Assembly: GCF_034067285.1 (NCBI RefSeq)
Contig: NZ_CP139286.1
Span: 3,534,001-3,598,000, forward strand
Source: Acinetobacter pittii
GTDB taxonomy: Bacteria; Pseudomonadota; Gammaproteobacteria; Pseudomonadales; Moraxellaceae
Direction of reading: 5' to 3'
Length of the DNA stretch: 64,000 bases
The notes beneath the pieces are model-generated. The model was not told the origin of the DNA. It saw only the letters and a program-made list of their open reading frames with translations, and did no database searches. The translations under genes were made by a program, and so were the position numbers. Below, in pieces: positions 8,708 to 18,856 of this stretch. Position 1 is the first letter of the stretch, and the number at the start of each line of letters is the position of its first letter.

Positions 8708-10357
8708 TTACCCTGCTTTAGCTTGTTGTTTAGCAATTTCTTGATTGCGCAGTAAAAAGCGCTGAATTTTGCCACTTGGAGTTTTAGGTAATTCACTCAC
8801 AAATTCAACTAAACGTGGGTAAGCATGTGCAGAAAGTCGTTTTTTTACAAATTGGCTAAGTTGTTCAGCAAGTGCCTCTGAAGGTTGCGCATCTGCGGCT
8901 AAAATCACGAATGCCTTAACGATTTCGGTACGGTCTGGGTCAGGTACACCAATCACTGCTGCTTCAACCACCGCTTCATGTTCGAGTAAAGCACTCTCTA
9001 CATCGAACGGACCAATGCGGTAACCCGATGTGGTGATTACATCATCACTGCGCCCTACAAAGCTCATGCTGCCATCAGCATGAAGCTCGGCAGTGTCACC
9101 AGTTAAATAGTAATGACCAACAAAAGGTGATTTACGGCTTTCTTTATAGCCGCCAAACCACATCATTGGAGACTGGCTAATATCGACTGCTAAAATTCCT
9201 GGGGTGTCCGCTGGAAGTTCTTCACCTTGTTCATTGACAATCGCAACACGGTAGCCCGGACTTGGGAAACCTGCTGAACCAGCATGAATTTCATGTTTTA
9301 AACCATGATGATTACACACCACCATGCCCACTTCAGTTTGTCCATAGTGATCATAAATCGGAGCATCAAGCACTTGTTTAAACCAGCGAATTACTTCTGG
9401 GTTAAGTGGCTCGCCTGCACTACTCACCACACGGAACTGTCCTTTTAATGGCGCCATTTGTGCTGGATCCGCTGCCATCATCATACGGTAAGCCGTTGGA
9501 GCACCTGCCAAGTTGTTAATTTTATAATCTTTCACAATTTGGCATAAACTATCTGTGCTGAAACCACCTTCATAGAACAAGGTAGCGTGACCCAAGAATA
9601 ACGGCCCAGTAATCGCATAGTACAGACCATATGCCCAACCCGGATCGGCAATATTCCAGAAAGAGTCATCTTCGGTTAACCCAATGGCATCTTGCATATA
9701 TCGCCCAAAGGCAATCAATGCTTTTAAAGGCACTTCCAATGGTTTAGCAGGACCTGTAGTACCAGACGTAAACATGAGTAAAAATGGATCTTGGATGCTA
9801 CGCATGACCAGATCACATTGATCGGACTGCTGCTTCACTTCATTCCAGAAATTAAAATCACCTGCTTTGAGCGGAGTACCTTGTACATCGGCCACCGTCA
9901 CAATTGCAGGGCAATTTTCAATTTCATCAAGCTTGCTACGGTTGCCCATGTCGGTCACCACCAGCTTACTTTGTGCAAGCTGAATACGGTGCTCAATCGC
10001 TTTTGGACCAAACGCAGTAAAGAGTGGTTGATAAACTGCACCAATTCGCCAAGCTGCAAAAATAGTCACGATCAGTTCAGGTGTTCTTGGTAATAGCCCT
10101 GAAATACGGTCACCCGCTTTTACACCTTGTGATTTTAAGAAGTTAGCAAACTGACTCGACCATTCTTTTAATTCACGGAAGGTATATTGCTCTTTTCGTC
10201 CGTCTTTTCCTTGCCAATACAGCGCAATTTTGTCGCCATCTGCGTGTCGATCACAGCATTCATAACAAGCATTTAAGGCATCAAGTGAACCTGATAACAT
10301 TTGTTTTGCAGTACTTTCTAAATCGAAAACCTGTGCAGCATTTTGATAATCCATCAT
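8708..10357 (-). CDS. AMP-forming acyl-CoA synthetase (acetyl-CoA-synthetase-like)
   Basis: 549 residues of the ANL superfamily. The P-loop-like motif [16 protein letters not shown], the [10 protein letters not shown] motif, [13 protein letters not shown] and the C-terminal lysine motif KTPSGKIQR are all visible. It makes an acyl-adenylate and then an acyl-CoA. In this operon it probably activates isobutyrate, propionate or a related acid so that it can enter the pathway. The start at 10357 is preceded by GAGGGAAAAGAT; a second ATG follows immediately. A 77-bp gap separates it from mmsB. Confidence 0.85.
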   Translation of the reverse strand: MMDYQNAAQVFDLESTAKQMLSGSLDALNACYECCDRHADGDKIALYWQGKDGRKEQYTFRELKEWSSQFANFLKSQGVKAGDRISGLLPRTPELIVTIFAAWRIGAVYQPLFTAFGPKAIEHRIQLAQSKLVVTDMGNRSKLDEIENCPAIVTVADVQGTPLKAGDFNFWNEVKQQSDQCDLVMRSIQDPFLLMFTSGTTGPAKPLEVPLKALIAFGRYMQDAIGLTEDDSFWNIADPGWAYGLYYAITGPLFLGHATLFYEGGFSTDSLCQIVKDYKINNLAGAPTAYRMMMAADPAQMAPLKGQFRVVSSAGEPLNPEVIRWFKQVLDAPIYDHYGQTEVGMVVCNHHGLKHEIHAGSAGFPSPGYRVAIVNEQGEELPADTPGILAVDISQSPMMWFGGYKESRKSPFVGHYYLTGDTAELHADGSMSFVGRSDDVITTSGYRIGPFDVESALLEHEAVVEAAVIGVPDPDRTEIVKAFVILAADAQPSEALAEQLSQFVKKRLSAHAYPRLVEFVSELPKTPSGKIQRFLLRNQEIAKQQAKAG

Positions 10358-10434
10358 ATCTTTTCCCTCAGTCCGGATTTGTTGTTATTCACGACAGAGT
10401 TTAATGTGTTTAAAGCCATCCTTTGGCTTTGTCG

Positions 10435-11325
10435 TTATGCCTCTTGTGGCAGGTATTGCTGAATAATGCTCGAAAAATCAAGATTAGCATTACCGCGCAT
10501 GCACATTTGCTGATACAGCTGTTGCACCATACCACCCAACACCACAGGTTGTTTCACTTGCCCTGCCGCTTCTACCGCAAGACCCAAATCTTTCAGCATC
10601 AGCTGAGTGGCAAAGCCATCTTGATAGCCTCGAGATGCTGGCGCATTTTCATTAATATGCGGCCATGGATTGCATACATCCGAACTCCAGCAACGGCCAC
10701 TTGAGGTGTTAATGACGCCTGCTAATGCTTGTGGGTCGATACCTAACTTCACGCCCAGCGCCATACCTTCGGCAACAGCAGCCATTGAAATACCTAAAAT
10801 CAGGTTATTGCAGATTTTGGCAATTTGGCCTGCACCTACATCACCACAATGAACAATATTTTTGCCCATATGATTAAGCACAGGTTTTACTTCATTAAAG
10901 GTTTGATCATCGGCACCTACCATGAAGGTTAGAGTTCCTGCTTGAGCACCAATAGTTCCACCTGAAACTGGTGCATCACAGATTTTAATTTTTTTGCTCT
11001 CTGCAACAGCGGCAATGTCTTTAATGGTTTGTGGGTCAATGGTACTGCTATCAATGCATAAGCTACCTGCTTTTAGCACTTCCAATACACCATTTTCACC
11101 CAAGTAAACTTCTTTAACATGCTTGGCTGCAGGTAACATAGTAATGACCACATCAGCTTGTTTTGCTGCTGTCTGCGGGCTGTCACATACCACACCACCT
11201 GCCTCGGCAAAGTGCTGAATCGCGACTTCACTGAGGTCATAACCATAAACTTTGAGCCCGGCTTTGAGTAGGTTTTGGGCCATTCTGCCGCCCATATTCC
11301 CTAGACCGATAAAGGCGATATTCAT
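10435..11325 (-). CDS. mmsB: 3-hydroxyisobutyrate dehydrogenase
   Basis: 296 residues, beta-hydroxyacid dehydrogenase family. An N-terminal Rossmann motif FIGLGNMGGRMAQNL, the substrate-binding DAPVSGGTIGAQAGTL and the catalytic-lysine segment GAGQIAKICNN are all present. It oxidises 3-hydroxyisobutyrate to methylmalonate semialdehyde with NAD+. The gene follows mmsA by 11 nt, the same arrangement as in Pseudomonas mmsAB. Confidence 0.93.
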   Translation of the reverse strand: MNIAFIGLGNMGGRMAQNLLKAGLKVYGYDLSEVAIQHFAEAGGVVCDSPQTAAKQADVVITMLPAAKHVKEVYLGENGVLEVLKAGSLCIDSSTIDPQTIKDIAAVAESKKIKICDAPVSGGTIGAQAGTLTFMVGADDQTFNEVKPVLNHMGKNIVHCGDVGAGQIAKICNNLILGISMAAVAEGMALGVKLGIDPQALAGVINTSSGRCWSSDVCNPWPHINENAPASRGYQDGFATQLMLKDLGLAVEAAGQVKQPVVLGGMVQQLYQQMCMRGNANLDFSSIIQQYLPQEA

Positions 11326-11336
11326 CCGTGATCCCC

Positions 11337-12854
11337 TTAACGTAAACTAATAGTTGTATTTACACCGCCAACTTCATGGCTATCTTCAAACCAGCGACTG
11401 GTAATCGTTTTGGTCTGAGTATAGAACTGCACAGCTTGTTTGCCATATGGTCCCAAATCACCAAGTTTTGAACCTCTTGAACCGGTAAAACTAAAGAAAG
11501 GTACTGGCACAGGAATTGGAATATTGATACCGACTTGACCAATATCAATCAGGTTTTGGAAAGTACGTGCAATGGCACCACTTTGTGTAAATAGACCGAC
11601 ACCGTTACCAAATGGGTTGGCATTGATAAGAGCAATAGCTTCGTCAAGTGTGTCTACACAAATAATAGAAAGAACAGGGCCAAAGATTTCTTCTTTATAA
11701 ATACGCATGTCGGTATTTACGCCACTAAAAATCGTCGCGCCGACAAAGTTACCAGACTCATAGCCTTGTACTTGAACATCACGACCATCGAGGAGCATTT
11801 CTGCACCTTGCTCTACACCGCTATTAATCAAGTCAAGCACACGCGCTTTAGCACGTTTTGAAATCACTGGCCCAATGTCAGTATTTGGCTCATGGCCTGC
11901 GTTTACTTTTAAGGTTTTCGCTTTTTCAACTAACTCTTGAATCCACTGTTTGCTGTCGCCAACCATAACTGCAACAGACAATGCCATACAACGTTGCCCA
12001 GCCGCACCAAACGCTGCACCGACTAAAGCATTTAATGTTTGTTCTTTATTGGCATCAGGCATGACCACAACATGGTTTTTTGCGCCCATCATCGACTGCA
12101 CGCGCTTACCATGTTGTCCTGCAAGGTTATAAACATGTGTGCCAACCGCAGTTGAACCTACAAATGAAATCGCTTTAATGTCTTTATGCGTACACAAACG
12201 ATCAACCACTTCTTTACCGCCATGCACAACGTTGAGCACACCTGCTGGAATACCTGCTTGAATCGCAAGTTCAACCAGCATCATGGTTGATAACGGATCT
12301 TGTTCTGATGGTTTTAAAACGAAGGTATTGCCGCATACGATTGCCATTGGAAACATCCAAAGCGGAATCATGGCAGGGAAATTAAACGGCGTAATACCCG
12401 CACATACACCCAAAGGTTGTTGCAAGGTATACGTGTCTACACCACGCGCGACACCTTCAACATATTCACCCATTTGTAAGGTACCGATCGAACAAGCATG
12501 TTCAACGACTTCTAAACCACGTTGAATATCACCCTCAGCATCTGTCAAGGTTTTGCCTTGTTCAGCCGTTAGTACTTGCGCAATTTCTTTCATGTTGGCA
12601 CGAATTAAGTCTTGTAACTTGAGCATGATGCGCATGCGTGCCTGAATTGGGGTCTGACGCCAAGAAGCAAAAGCATCTTGTGCAGCTTGAATAGCAGCAT
12701 CAACTTCTTTAACCGTTGCAAATGGTACACGACCAATCACTTCCTGAGTTGCAGGGTTAATAATGTCTTGCCATTCCTGTGTTTCAGATTCGATAAAATT
12801 TCCGTTAATGAGTAATTTAGCGGTTTCCAATTCGATTTTTTGGATTGTGTTCAT
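11337..12854 (-). CDS. mmsA: Methylmalonate-semialdehyde dehydrogenase (CoA-acylating)
   Basis: 505 residues, aldehyde dehydrogenase superfamily, MMSDH branch. The catalytic cysteine lies in [12 protein letters not shown] and the coenzyme fold contains [13 protein letters not shown]. It converts methylmalonate semialdehyde to propionyl-CoA and CO2, which links this operon to the methylcitrate genes at 41757-46471. The frame is open to 12872, but the ATG at 12854 has a strong GGAGAGG just upstream and is taken as the start. It is the first gene of the operon and is divergent from a LysR gene. Confidence 0.93.
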   Translation of the reverse strand: MNTIQKIELETAKLLINGNFIESETQEWQDIINPATQEVIGRVPFATVKEVDAAIQAAQDAFASWRQTPIQARMRIMLKLQDLIRANMKEIAQVLTAEQGKTLTDAEGDIQRGLEVVEHACSIGTLQMGEYVEGVARGVDTYTLQQPLGVCAGITPFNFPAMIPLWMFPMAIVCGNTFVLKPSEQDPLSTMMLVELAIQAGIPAGVLNVVHGGKEVVDRLCTHKDIKAISFVGSTAVGTHVYNLAGQHGKRVQSMMGAKNHVVVMPDANKEQTLNALVGAAFGAAGQRCMALSVAVMVGDSKQWIQELVEKAKTLKVNAGHEPNTDIGPVISKRAKARVLDLINSGVEQGAEMLLDGRDVQVQGYESGNFVGATIFSGVNTDMRIYKEEIFGPVLSIICVDTLDEAIALINANPFGNGVGLFTQSGAIARTFQNLIDIGQVGINIPIPVPVPFFSFTGSRGSKLGDLGPYGKQAVQFYTQTKTITSRWFEDSHEVGGVNTTISLR

Positions 12855-13020
12855 AACCTCTCCGTAGGCCATATTTTTATTGTGTTCAATTATTAGAAAA
12901 TACTTCTTGATCGTATTTTCTTTATTCCAGTTTCAATTGAGACTAGCAAAGAAAACTTTGACCACCAACGGAAATTCATGCACGATTGTTGTGCAAATAT
13001 GCACAAGGATGACAACAAAA

Positions 13021-13902
13021 ATGAAAGTGGATTGGGATCATCTACATTTTTTTCTGGTTTTAGCTCGGACTAAAACCCTAACCAATGCTGCGCGGATTAT
13101 TGGTGTCGAGCACAGTACGGTGGCTAGACGGATTCAGGCACTAGAACTTGCTTTGGGTACAACGTTGTTTAAACGTGAAGCGACGGGTTATGAGTTGACA
13201 CTCGAAGGGATGGCACTTGTTCCTCGAGTTGAGCAAATGGAACAAGCTTTCTTACAAATTGAAAAACCACATCAACCTTTGCAAGGCCGTGTGCGAATTG
13301 GCACACCTGAAGGTTTTGGTACTGCGTTTTTGGCCCGCTTACTGGCTGAGTTCTCTATTCAATATCCACTGCTCACCATCGACCTGATTCCTGTGCCGAA
13401 AATGATTAAGCTCTCACACCGTGAAGCAGACATTGTGGTGTCAATTGATCGTCCAACGTCTGGCCCCTATATCATTACGCGGTTATCAGACTACTGCTTA
13501 AAAATTTATGGCAGCCAAAACTATCTGGCACAAAACCCACCCATTCGTGGTTTAGAAGATTTAACCCAACACCGTTTTGTGAATTATATTGATGATCTGG
13601 TATATAGCCCTGAACTGTACTGTCTAGAACGGCTACCTTTAAAACTGAATGCCAACTTCCGTAGCAGCAGTATTTTGGCTCAACAAATTGCCGTGAGCGC
13701 TGGTGCGGGGCTTGCGATTTTGCCCAAGTTTCTGGCAGATGATAAGCCTGAACTCGAAGAAGTATTAGAACAGCAAGTTCGCTTTACCCATACTTTCTGG
13801 ATGCTGACCTTTGTTGATTTACAACATGAACCGCGCATTAAGTTAGTTTGGGATTATTTACGTAAACAAGCCGATAAATACCAACATTTGTTAGTTGATT
13901 AA
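13021..13902 (+). CDS. LysR-family transcriptional regulator, probable regulator of the mms operon
   Basis: 293 residues with an N-terminal winged helix (HLHFFLVLARTKTLTNAARIIGVEHSTVARRIQALE) and a periplasmic-binding-like effector domain. The reading frame is open from 12880, but the HTH begins at the ATG at 13021, which has AAGGAT about 9 nt upstream; the ATG at 13009 is too close to that site. Divergent placement from mmsA with a 166-bp shared upstream region suggests it controls valine catabolism. The corresponding Pseudomonas regulator, MmsR, is AraC-type, so the regulation differs here. Confidence 0.8.
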   Translation: MKVDWDHLHFFLVLARTKTLTNAARIIGVEHSTVARRIQALELALGTTLFKREATGYELTLEGMALVPRVEQMEQAFLQIEKPHQPLQGRVRIGTPEGFGTAFLARLLAEFSIQYPLLTIDLIPVPKMIKLSHREADIVVSIDRPTSGPYIITRLSDYCLKIYGSQNYLAQNPPIRGLEDLTQHRFVNYIDDLVYSPELYCLERLPLKLNANFRSSSILAQQIAVSAGAGLAILPKFLADDKPELEEVLEQQVRFTHTFWMLTFVDLQHEPRIKLVWDYLRKQADKYQHLLVD

Positions 13903-13911
13903 ATATTAAAT

Positions 13912-13943
13912 AAAAAAGCCAATCACTGATGATTGGCTTTTTT
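13912..13943. terminator. Bidirectional intrinsic terminator
   Basis: AAAAAAGCCAATCA and TGATTGGCTTTTTT form a long perfect stem around CTGA between the convergent LysR gene and the permease gene. Confidence 0.9.
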
Positions 13944-13957
13944 GAAACTATGAAACA

Positions 13958-15391
13958 TTAATCAAAAGTTTCTTGAGCTAATTTTCTTATACGTGGCTTA
14001 TAGAACACAAAATAAGTTACGCTTAAAACCACCAACCATAGTGGACTCACATATACCGCTTTTAATGTATCTGGCTCGAGTGCCAAAATCACCAAAGTAA
14101 ACAAGAAGAATGCGATAACAACGTATGCCATCAACACACCACCCGGCATTTTAAAGGTTGATGCGGCATGAAGTTCAGGACGAGTTTTACGATAACGTAA
14201 ATAACACGCCATGATTAAAATCCACACACTAATGAATAGAATCACACAAAGTGAACTTGCCAGAGTAAATGCTTCCATTGTGTTTGGAACAAAGTACTGA
14301 AGCACTGCTCCACCCATAATGAAAATACATGAGAAGATTAAGCCGTTCGATGGCACTGCGCGCTTTGATAAACGTCCCAATGCACTCGGCGCTTGACCAT
14401 CTTTTGACAAACCAAATAGCATACGACTGGTTGAAAACACACCGCTATTCATTGAAGACATAACTGAAGATAGCACCACCAAGTTCATGATGATGGCTGA
14501 AATCGGAATACCTGCATTTAAGAACAATTCAACAAACGGACTTTTATCTGCACGGATGTGATTCCAAGGTGTTACTGACATTACGACAAAAAGTGCCAAC
14601 ACATAGAACAGGATAATACGTAGTGGAATCGCGTTAATTGCTTTCGGTAAGTTGGTTTGTGGATCTTTCGTTTCAGCCGCTGTTGTACCAATCAGTTCAA
14701 CGCCGATAAAGGCAAACACGGCAATCTGGAAACCTGCCAAAAATCCGCTTACACCTTTTGGAAATATACCGCCATGTGACCATACATTGCTGATACTCAC
14801 AACATCACCGTGAGGGGCTTGGAAATGAGTGAGGATCATGTAGCCACCCACGCCAATTAAGCCAATAATCGCCAAAATCTTAATGAGTGCAAACCAGAAT
14901 TCAACTTCACCAAATAGCTTCACTGTAAGCAAGTTCAGTCCTAAAACGAATAGTACACAGCCTGCACTAATCATGGCCTGTTGCATGGGTGAGAAACTGG
15001 CGCCTTCGGGTAGCCAGAAACTCAAATAGTTAATAACCGCTGAAAGGTCCGCAATACCCACCAATACCCAGCCTAACCAATAGGTCCAGCCGATATAATA
15101 ACCAGCCCATGGACCAATCAAGTCATAGGCCATATCAACAAATGACTTATAATGTAAGTTAGCAAGTAATAATTCACCTAATGCACGCATTAGAAAAAAG
15201 AACATCCCGCCAATTAACATGTAAATAACGAGAATTGAAGGACCTGCGAGGGAGATGGTTTTGCCCGAGCCCATAAATAGGCCCGTTCCAATTGCACCGC
15301 CAATTGCAATCAATTGTAAGTGGCGATTACTTAATTTCCGTTGTAAATGATCAGGGGAGCTTGCCTCATCAGAATGATGAACCATTGTCAT
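13958..15391 (-). CDS. cycA: Amino-acid permease, D-Ala/D-Ser/Gly (CycA) type, second tandem copy
   Basis: 477 residues, APC superfamily with about 12 membrane helices. The APC opening motif LQLIAIGGAIGTGLFMGSGK is intact, as is GVELIGTTAAETKDP. It is closely similar along its whole length to the permease at 15762-17201. In CycA-type proteins the substrates are D-alanine, D-serine and glycine; the position downstream of dadA-alr-ridA fits D-alanine uptake. No disabling change is visible, so both copies may function, perhaps with shifted specificity. Confidence 0.85.
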   Translation of the reverse strand: MTMVHHSDEASSPDHLQRKLSNRHLQLIAIGGAIGTGLFMGSGKTISLAGPSILVIYMLIGGMFFFLMRALGELLLANLHYKSFVDMAYDLIGPWAGYYIGWTYWLGWVLVGIADLSAVINYLSFWLPEGASFSPMQQAMISAGCVLFVLGLNLLTVKLFGEVEFWFALIKILAIIGLIGVGGYMILTHFQAPHGDVVSISNVWSHGGIFPKGVSGFLAGFQIAVFAFIGVELIGTTAAETKDPQTNLPKAINAIPLRIILFYVLALFVVMSVTPWNHIRADKSPFVELFLNAGIPISAIIMNLVVLSSVMSSMNSGVFSTSRMLFGLSKDGQAPSALGRLSKRAVPSNGLIFSCIFIMGGAVLQYFVPNTMEAFTLASSLCVILFISVWILIMACYLRYRKTRPELHAASTFKMPGGVLMAYVVIAFFLFTLVILALEPDTLKAVYVSPLWLVVLSVTYFVFYKPRIRKLAQETFD

Positions 15392-15554
15392 ATTAGAAGT
15401 CCTTTTTATATTTTGCTTAATTTAAATCAGCAACCTATAGGGAGAAAAACGAACCATATATCGTGGGTTGCTGAGTCTATACCTCAGGACAAGATGTTCA
15501 AGTATATTTTTCCCTTAATTGATAAATCGTTTGTCCTGATTTTTTTAAGTCACA

Positions 15555-15645
15555 TTATTTATGTAGTGCCTTCACGGCAATTTTAGTTAACCAATCTGAG
15601 TTTCCAGATTAGCCGAAGTGTAGCATGCGATTATGCTAGATGTAC
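15555..15645 (-). pseudogene. Relic of a duplicated ridA 3' end
   Basis: Read on the minus strand up to a TAA at 15555-15557, this stretch encodes NSDWLTKIAVKALHK. It aligns without gaps to the C-terminus NPDWLIEIAVTAAQK of the intact RidA encoded at 17363-17722. Further upstream the similarity decays through small indels and substitutions. The adjacent non-coding sequence (around 15427-15480) also resembles the matching stretch beside the intact copy (around 17238-17290). It is therefore a decayed part of a ridA-cycA duplication. The rest of the 15392-15761 gap is AT-rich and holds nothing else recognisable. Confidence 0.75.
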
Positions 15646-15723
15646 TTTTCCGACACCCTCCAAATTGCTCTATTGATCCAAAAATAAACAATATTATTCC
15701 GATAAAAAATATAATAAAAACAA

Positions 15724-15753
15724 AAAAAGCCAATCATAATTGATTGGCTTTTT
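15724..15753 (-). terminator. Intrinsic terminator after the first cycA copy
   Basis: AAAAAGCCAATCA / TGATTGGCTTTTT pair perfectly around TAAT just downstream of the permease stop. It is nearly identical to the terminator after the other copy (13912-13943), so the duplication included the terminator. Confidence 0.85.
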
Positions 15754-15761
15754 AATAAAAC

Positions 15762-17201
15762 TTAATGATTGTTGACGAGTTCACGTCCTAATTTTTTCAT
15801 CCGTGGTTTATACAACACATGATAGGTAACACCTAAAATGACTAACCATACTGGACTGACATATAACGCCTTTAAAGTATCGGGTTCTAGCGCCAAGATG
15901 ACTAAAGTGAAAAGCATAAATGCCAAAACGATATAACTCATCCAAACGCCGCCCGGCATTTTGAAAGTCGATTTTTCATGTAATTCAGGACGTAATTTAC
16001 GATAGCGTAAATAGCACACCATGATGAGACTCCAGACACTAATGAATAGAATCACACAAAGTGAACTTGCCAAGGTAAATGCTTCCATGGTGTTAGGAAC
16101 AAAGTACTGAAGCACTGCCCCGCCCATAATAAAAATACATGAGAAGATTAAGCCGTTCGACGGAACTGCACGTTTTGATAAGCGACCAAATGCTCCCGGT
16201 GCCTGACCATCTTTTGATAAACCGAACAGCATACGACTGGTTGAAAACACGCCGCTGTTCATTGAAGACATGACTGAAGATAGCACCACCAAGTTCATGA
16301 TGATGGCAGAAACAGGAATACCCGCATTTAAGAACAACTCAACAAACGGACTTTTGTCTGCACGAATATGATCCCAAGGCGTTACTGACATCACAATAAA
16401 AAGTGCGAGCACATAGAACAAAATAATACGTACCGGAATCGCGTTAATTGCTTTCGGTAAGTTCTTTTGGGGATCTTTGGTTTCAGCAGCAGTAGTACCA
16501 ACCAATTCAACCCCGACAAAAGCAAACACGGCAATCTGGAATCCTGCTAAGAAACCTTCCGTACCTTTCGGGAATAAACCGCCATGCGACCAAACGTTAC
16601 TAAAACTTGCTACAGCGCCTTGCGGAGCTTGGAAATGGCTAAAAATCATATAGCCACCCACCCCAATCAGGCCAATAATGGCCAGAATCTTAATGAGTGC
16701 AAACCAGAATTCGATTTCACCAAATAGGCGTACTGTCAGTAGGTTAAGACCCATCACAAACAATACACAGCCTGCACTAATCATGGCCTGCTGTATTGGA
16801 GAGAAGCTTGTCCCATCGGGCAGCCAGAAGCTCAAATAGTTAATGACCGCTGAAAGGTCCGCAATACCGACCAGCACCCAGCCTAACCAATAAGTCCAGC
16901 CCAAATAATAACCAGCCCAAGGACCAATCAAGTCATGAGCCATATCAACAAAAGATTTGTAATGCAGATTTGCAAGGAGCAACTCGCCCATTGCACGCAT
17001 TAAGAAAAAGAACATGCCTCCAATAATCATATAGATTAAAAGAATTGAAGGACCAGCGAGGGAGATAGTTTTGCCCGAACCCATAAATAGGCCGGTTCCA
17101 ATTGCACCGCCAATAGCAATCAGTTGTAAATGACGGTTAGACAGTTTTCGTTGCAGATGATCAGGAGAATTTTCTGTATCTGAATGACGAGCCGTTGTCA
17201 T
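15762..17201 (-). CDS. cycA: D-serine/D-alanine/glycine permease (CycA type), first tandem copy
   Basis: 479 residues, APC family, about 12 transmembrane segments, with LQLIAIGGAIGTGLFMGSGK near the N-terminus and GVELVGTTAAETKDP in the middle. It lies 161 bp downstream of ridA in the dadA-alr-ridA cluster, which supports import of D-alanine for catabolism. It is the direct neighbour of its own duplicate at 13958-15391. Confidence 0.87.
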   Translation of the reverse strand: MTTARHSDTENSPDHLQRKLSNRHLQLIAIGGAIGTGLFMGSGKTISLAGPSILLIYMIIGGMFFFLMRAMGELLLANLHYKSFVDMAHDLIGPWAGYYLGWTYWLGWVLVGIADLSAVINYLSFWLPDGTSFSPIQQAMISAGCVLFVMGLNLLTVRLFGEIEFWFALIKILAIIGLIGVGGYMIFSHFQAPQGAVASFSNVWSHGGLFPKGTEGFLAGFQIAVFAFVGVELVGTTAAETKDPQKNLPKAINAIPVRIILFYVLALFIVMSVTPWDHIRADKSPFVELFLNAGIPVSAIIMNLVVLSSVMSSMNSGVFSTSRMLFGLSKDGQAPGAFGRLSKRAVPSNGLIFSCIFIMGGAVLQYFVPNTMEAFTLASSLCVILFISVWSLIMVCYLRYRKLRPELHEKSTFKMPGGVWMSYIVLAFMLFTLVILALEPDTLKALYVSPVWLVILGVTYHVLYKPRMKKLGRELVNNH

Positions 17202-17362
17202 ATTAAAATTCCTTTTTGAATTCCTTTGTTAAGATCAGCAACCTACGGCGAAAATTGAACCGTATGCCATAGGTCACTGAATCTGTTCACCAAAAATGAC
17301 TGGTTAAACCGTATCTATCTTCCTTCTGTTAGATACATCATCATTTTTAGAGTAAAAACGAA

Positions 17363-17722
17363 TTACTTTTGTGCTGCCGTCACGGCAATTTCAATGAGCC
17401 AGTCAGGATTGACCAAATCGGCCTGAATTGTGGCACGTGATGGAGCAACACACCCTTTTAACCAGTCAACCCAAATTGCATTTACAGTTGAAAAGTCAGA
17501 AAGATTTTTTAAATAGAGCTGCGCAGAGAGCAAGCGAGATTTATCTGTATTGGCTAATGCCAACAGTTCATCAATCGTTGCAAGAATTTCACGAGTTTGG
17601 CCTGCCACGTCTTGCTCGGTATTTTTAGGGACCTGACCTGACAGATAAACTACTTTGTTAAAAACAGTCACGGCGCTCATGACTTCATTAGTATTGATCT
17701 TTTGTATATCTGAATTCGACAT
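17363..17722 (-). CDS. ridA: RidA/YjgF/UK114 family enamine/imine deaminase
   Basis: 119 residues of the RidA family, whose members hydrolyse reactive enamine/imine intermediates released by PLP enzymes. Family features include VYLSGQVPKN near the N-terminus and CVAPSRATIQADLVNPDWLIEI carrying the conserved Arg. The ATG at 17722 has AAGGAAAT upstream. It lies 10 nt from alr; a deaminase beside alanine racemase and D-amino-acid dehydrogenase fits removal of 2-aminoacrylate-like or imine products. Confidence 0.88.
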   Translation of the reverse strand: MSNSDIQKINTNEVMSAVTVFNKVVYLSGQVPKNTEQDVAGQTREILATIDELLALANTDKSRLLSAQLYLKNLSDFSTVNAIWVDWLKGCVAPSRATIQADLVNPDWLIEIAVTAAQK

Positions 17723-17732
17723 TCGGATTTCC

Positions 17733-18836
17733 TTATACCTGATTAATAAATTGAACACGGGCGGTGACAGCACACATCAGTTCATAGCCCACCGTACCGG
17801 ATGAAACTGCGACATCATCAATAGGTAAAACGACGCCTGTACTTGATTGGCCCCAAAGCACGACTTCACTGCCGACTTTGGCACTCTCAATGCCTGTTAA
17901 ATCGACTGCCAACATATCCATGCTGACGCGGCCAATTGTACGAGTGAGGACAGAGTCCACTAAAACAGGCGTACCTGTTGGTGAAATACGCTGATAACCA
18001 TCGGCATAACCACAAGCCACAATCCCAATCGTCATGGGCTGTTCTGCCACAAAGTTTGAGCCATAACCGACACTTTCATTCGGTTCTAAATGTTGAACAG
18101 AAATAATTTCACTGCGTAAGCTCATGGTCGGTTGTAAGCCCCAGTCCGCAATACTATGCGTCGGGTAGTCTGGCGAGCTGCCATAGAGCATGATGCCGCT
18201 ACGTGCATAGTCTGATTTGAGCTGGTCTTGATAACGCAGAATTGCCGCGCTATTACTTACCGACCTTTCACCCGGTAAATCTTTAATAATTTCTTCAAAT
18301 GCAGTAATTTGATAATCGATACCCTGCTGGCCAAAACGATCGCCATCTGCATCTGAAAAATGCATCATGTGGGTAATCTTGGACACATTTGCCAAGCTAT
18401 TTAAACGTTCCCAAGCCTGCACATAGTGCTGTGGTTTAAAACCGAGACGGTTCATACCACTGTTCATTTTTAGGCAAACATCAAATTGAGCAGGATAAGG
18501 ATGCTTTTCAACCCACTCGATTTGCGCTTCACTATGAATGGTAAAACTGAGCTGATATTGCACACAATCAAATAGATCTTGAGGAGAGAAAATCCCTTCG
18601 AGCAACAAGATTGGACCTGTCCAACCTAGAGCACGAATTCGTTTTGCTTCATCAAGATCAAGTAAGGCAAAGCCATCTGCTGCTTTAAATGCCTCATAAA
18701 CACGTTCAATTCCGTGTCCATAAGCATTGGCTTTTACAACAGCAAAGACCTTACTATTTGGCATAGCCTTGCGTACCACCGCCAAGTTATTTTGTAAGGC
18801 TTGACGGTGGATCACTGCGGTAATAGGACGAGGCAT
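17733..18836 (-). CDS. dadX: Alanine racemase, catabolic type
   Basis: 367 residues, fold-type III PLP enzyme. The PLP lysine is Lys35 in VVKANAYGHG; ARSGIMLYG and ESVGYGSNF, which carries the second catalytic Tyr region, are both present. It interconverts L- and D-alanine. The position between dadA (20 nt upstream) and ridA marks it as the catabolic DadX-type enzyme rather than the biosynthetic Alr. Confidence 0.9.
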   Translation of the reverse strand: MPRPITAVIHRQALQNNLAVVRKAMPNSKVFAVVKANAYGHGIERVYEAFKAADGFALLDLDEAKRIRALGWTGPILLLEGIFSPQDLFDCVQYQLSFTIHSEAQIEWVEKHPYPAQFDVCLKMNSGMNRLGFKPQHYVQAWERLNSLANVSKITHMMHFSDADGDRFGQQGIDYQITAFEEIIKDLPGERSVSNSAAILRYQDQLKSDYARSGIMLYGSSPDYPTHSIADWGLQPTMSLRSEIISVQHLEPNESVGYGSNFVAEQPMTIGIVACGYADGYQRISPTGTPVLVDSVLTRTIGRVSMDMLAVDLTGIESAKVGSEVVLWGQSSTGVVLPIDDVAVSSGTVGYELMCAVTARVQFINQV

Positions 18837-18856
18837 GATTACTTTCCTAACGTCCG

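Noticed and set aside
12880..13020. An N-terminal extension of 47 residues on the LysR protein.
   Set aside because: The extension has no ribosome binding site and no homology; the HTH starts at the ATG at 13021.
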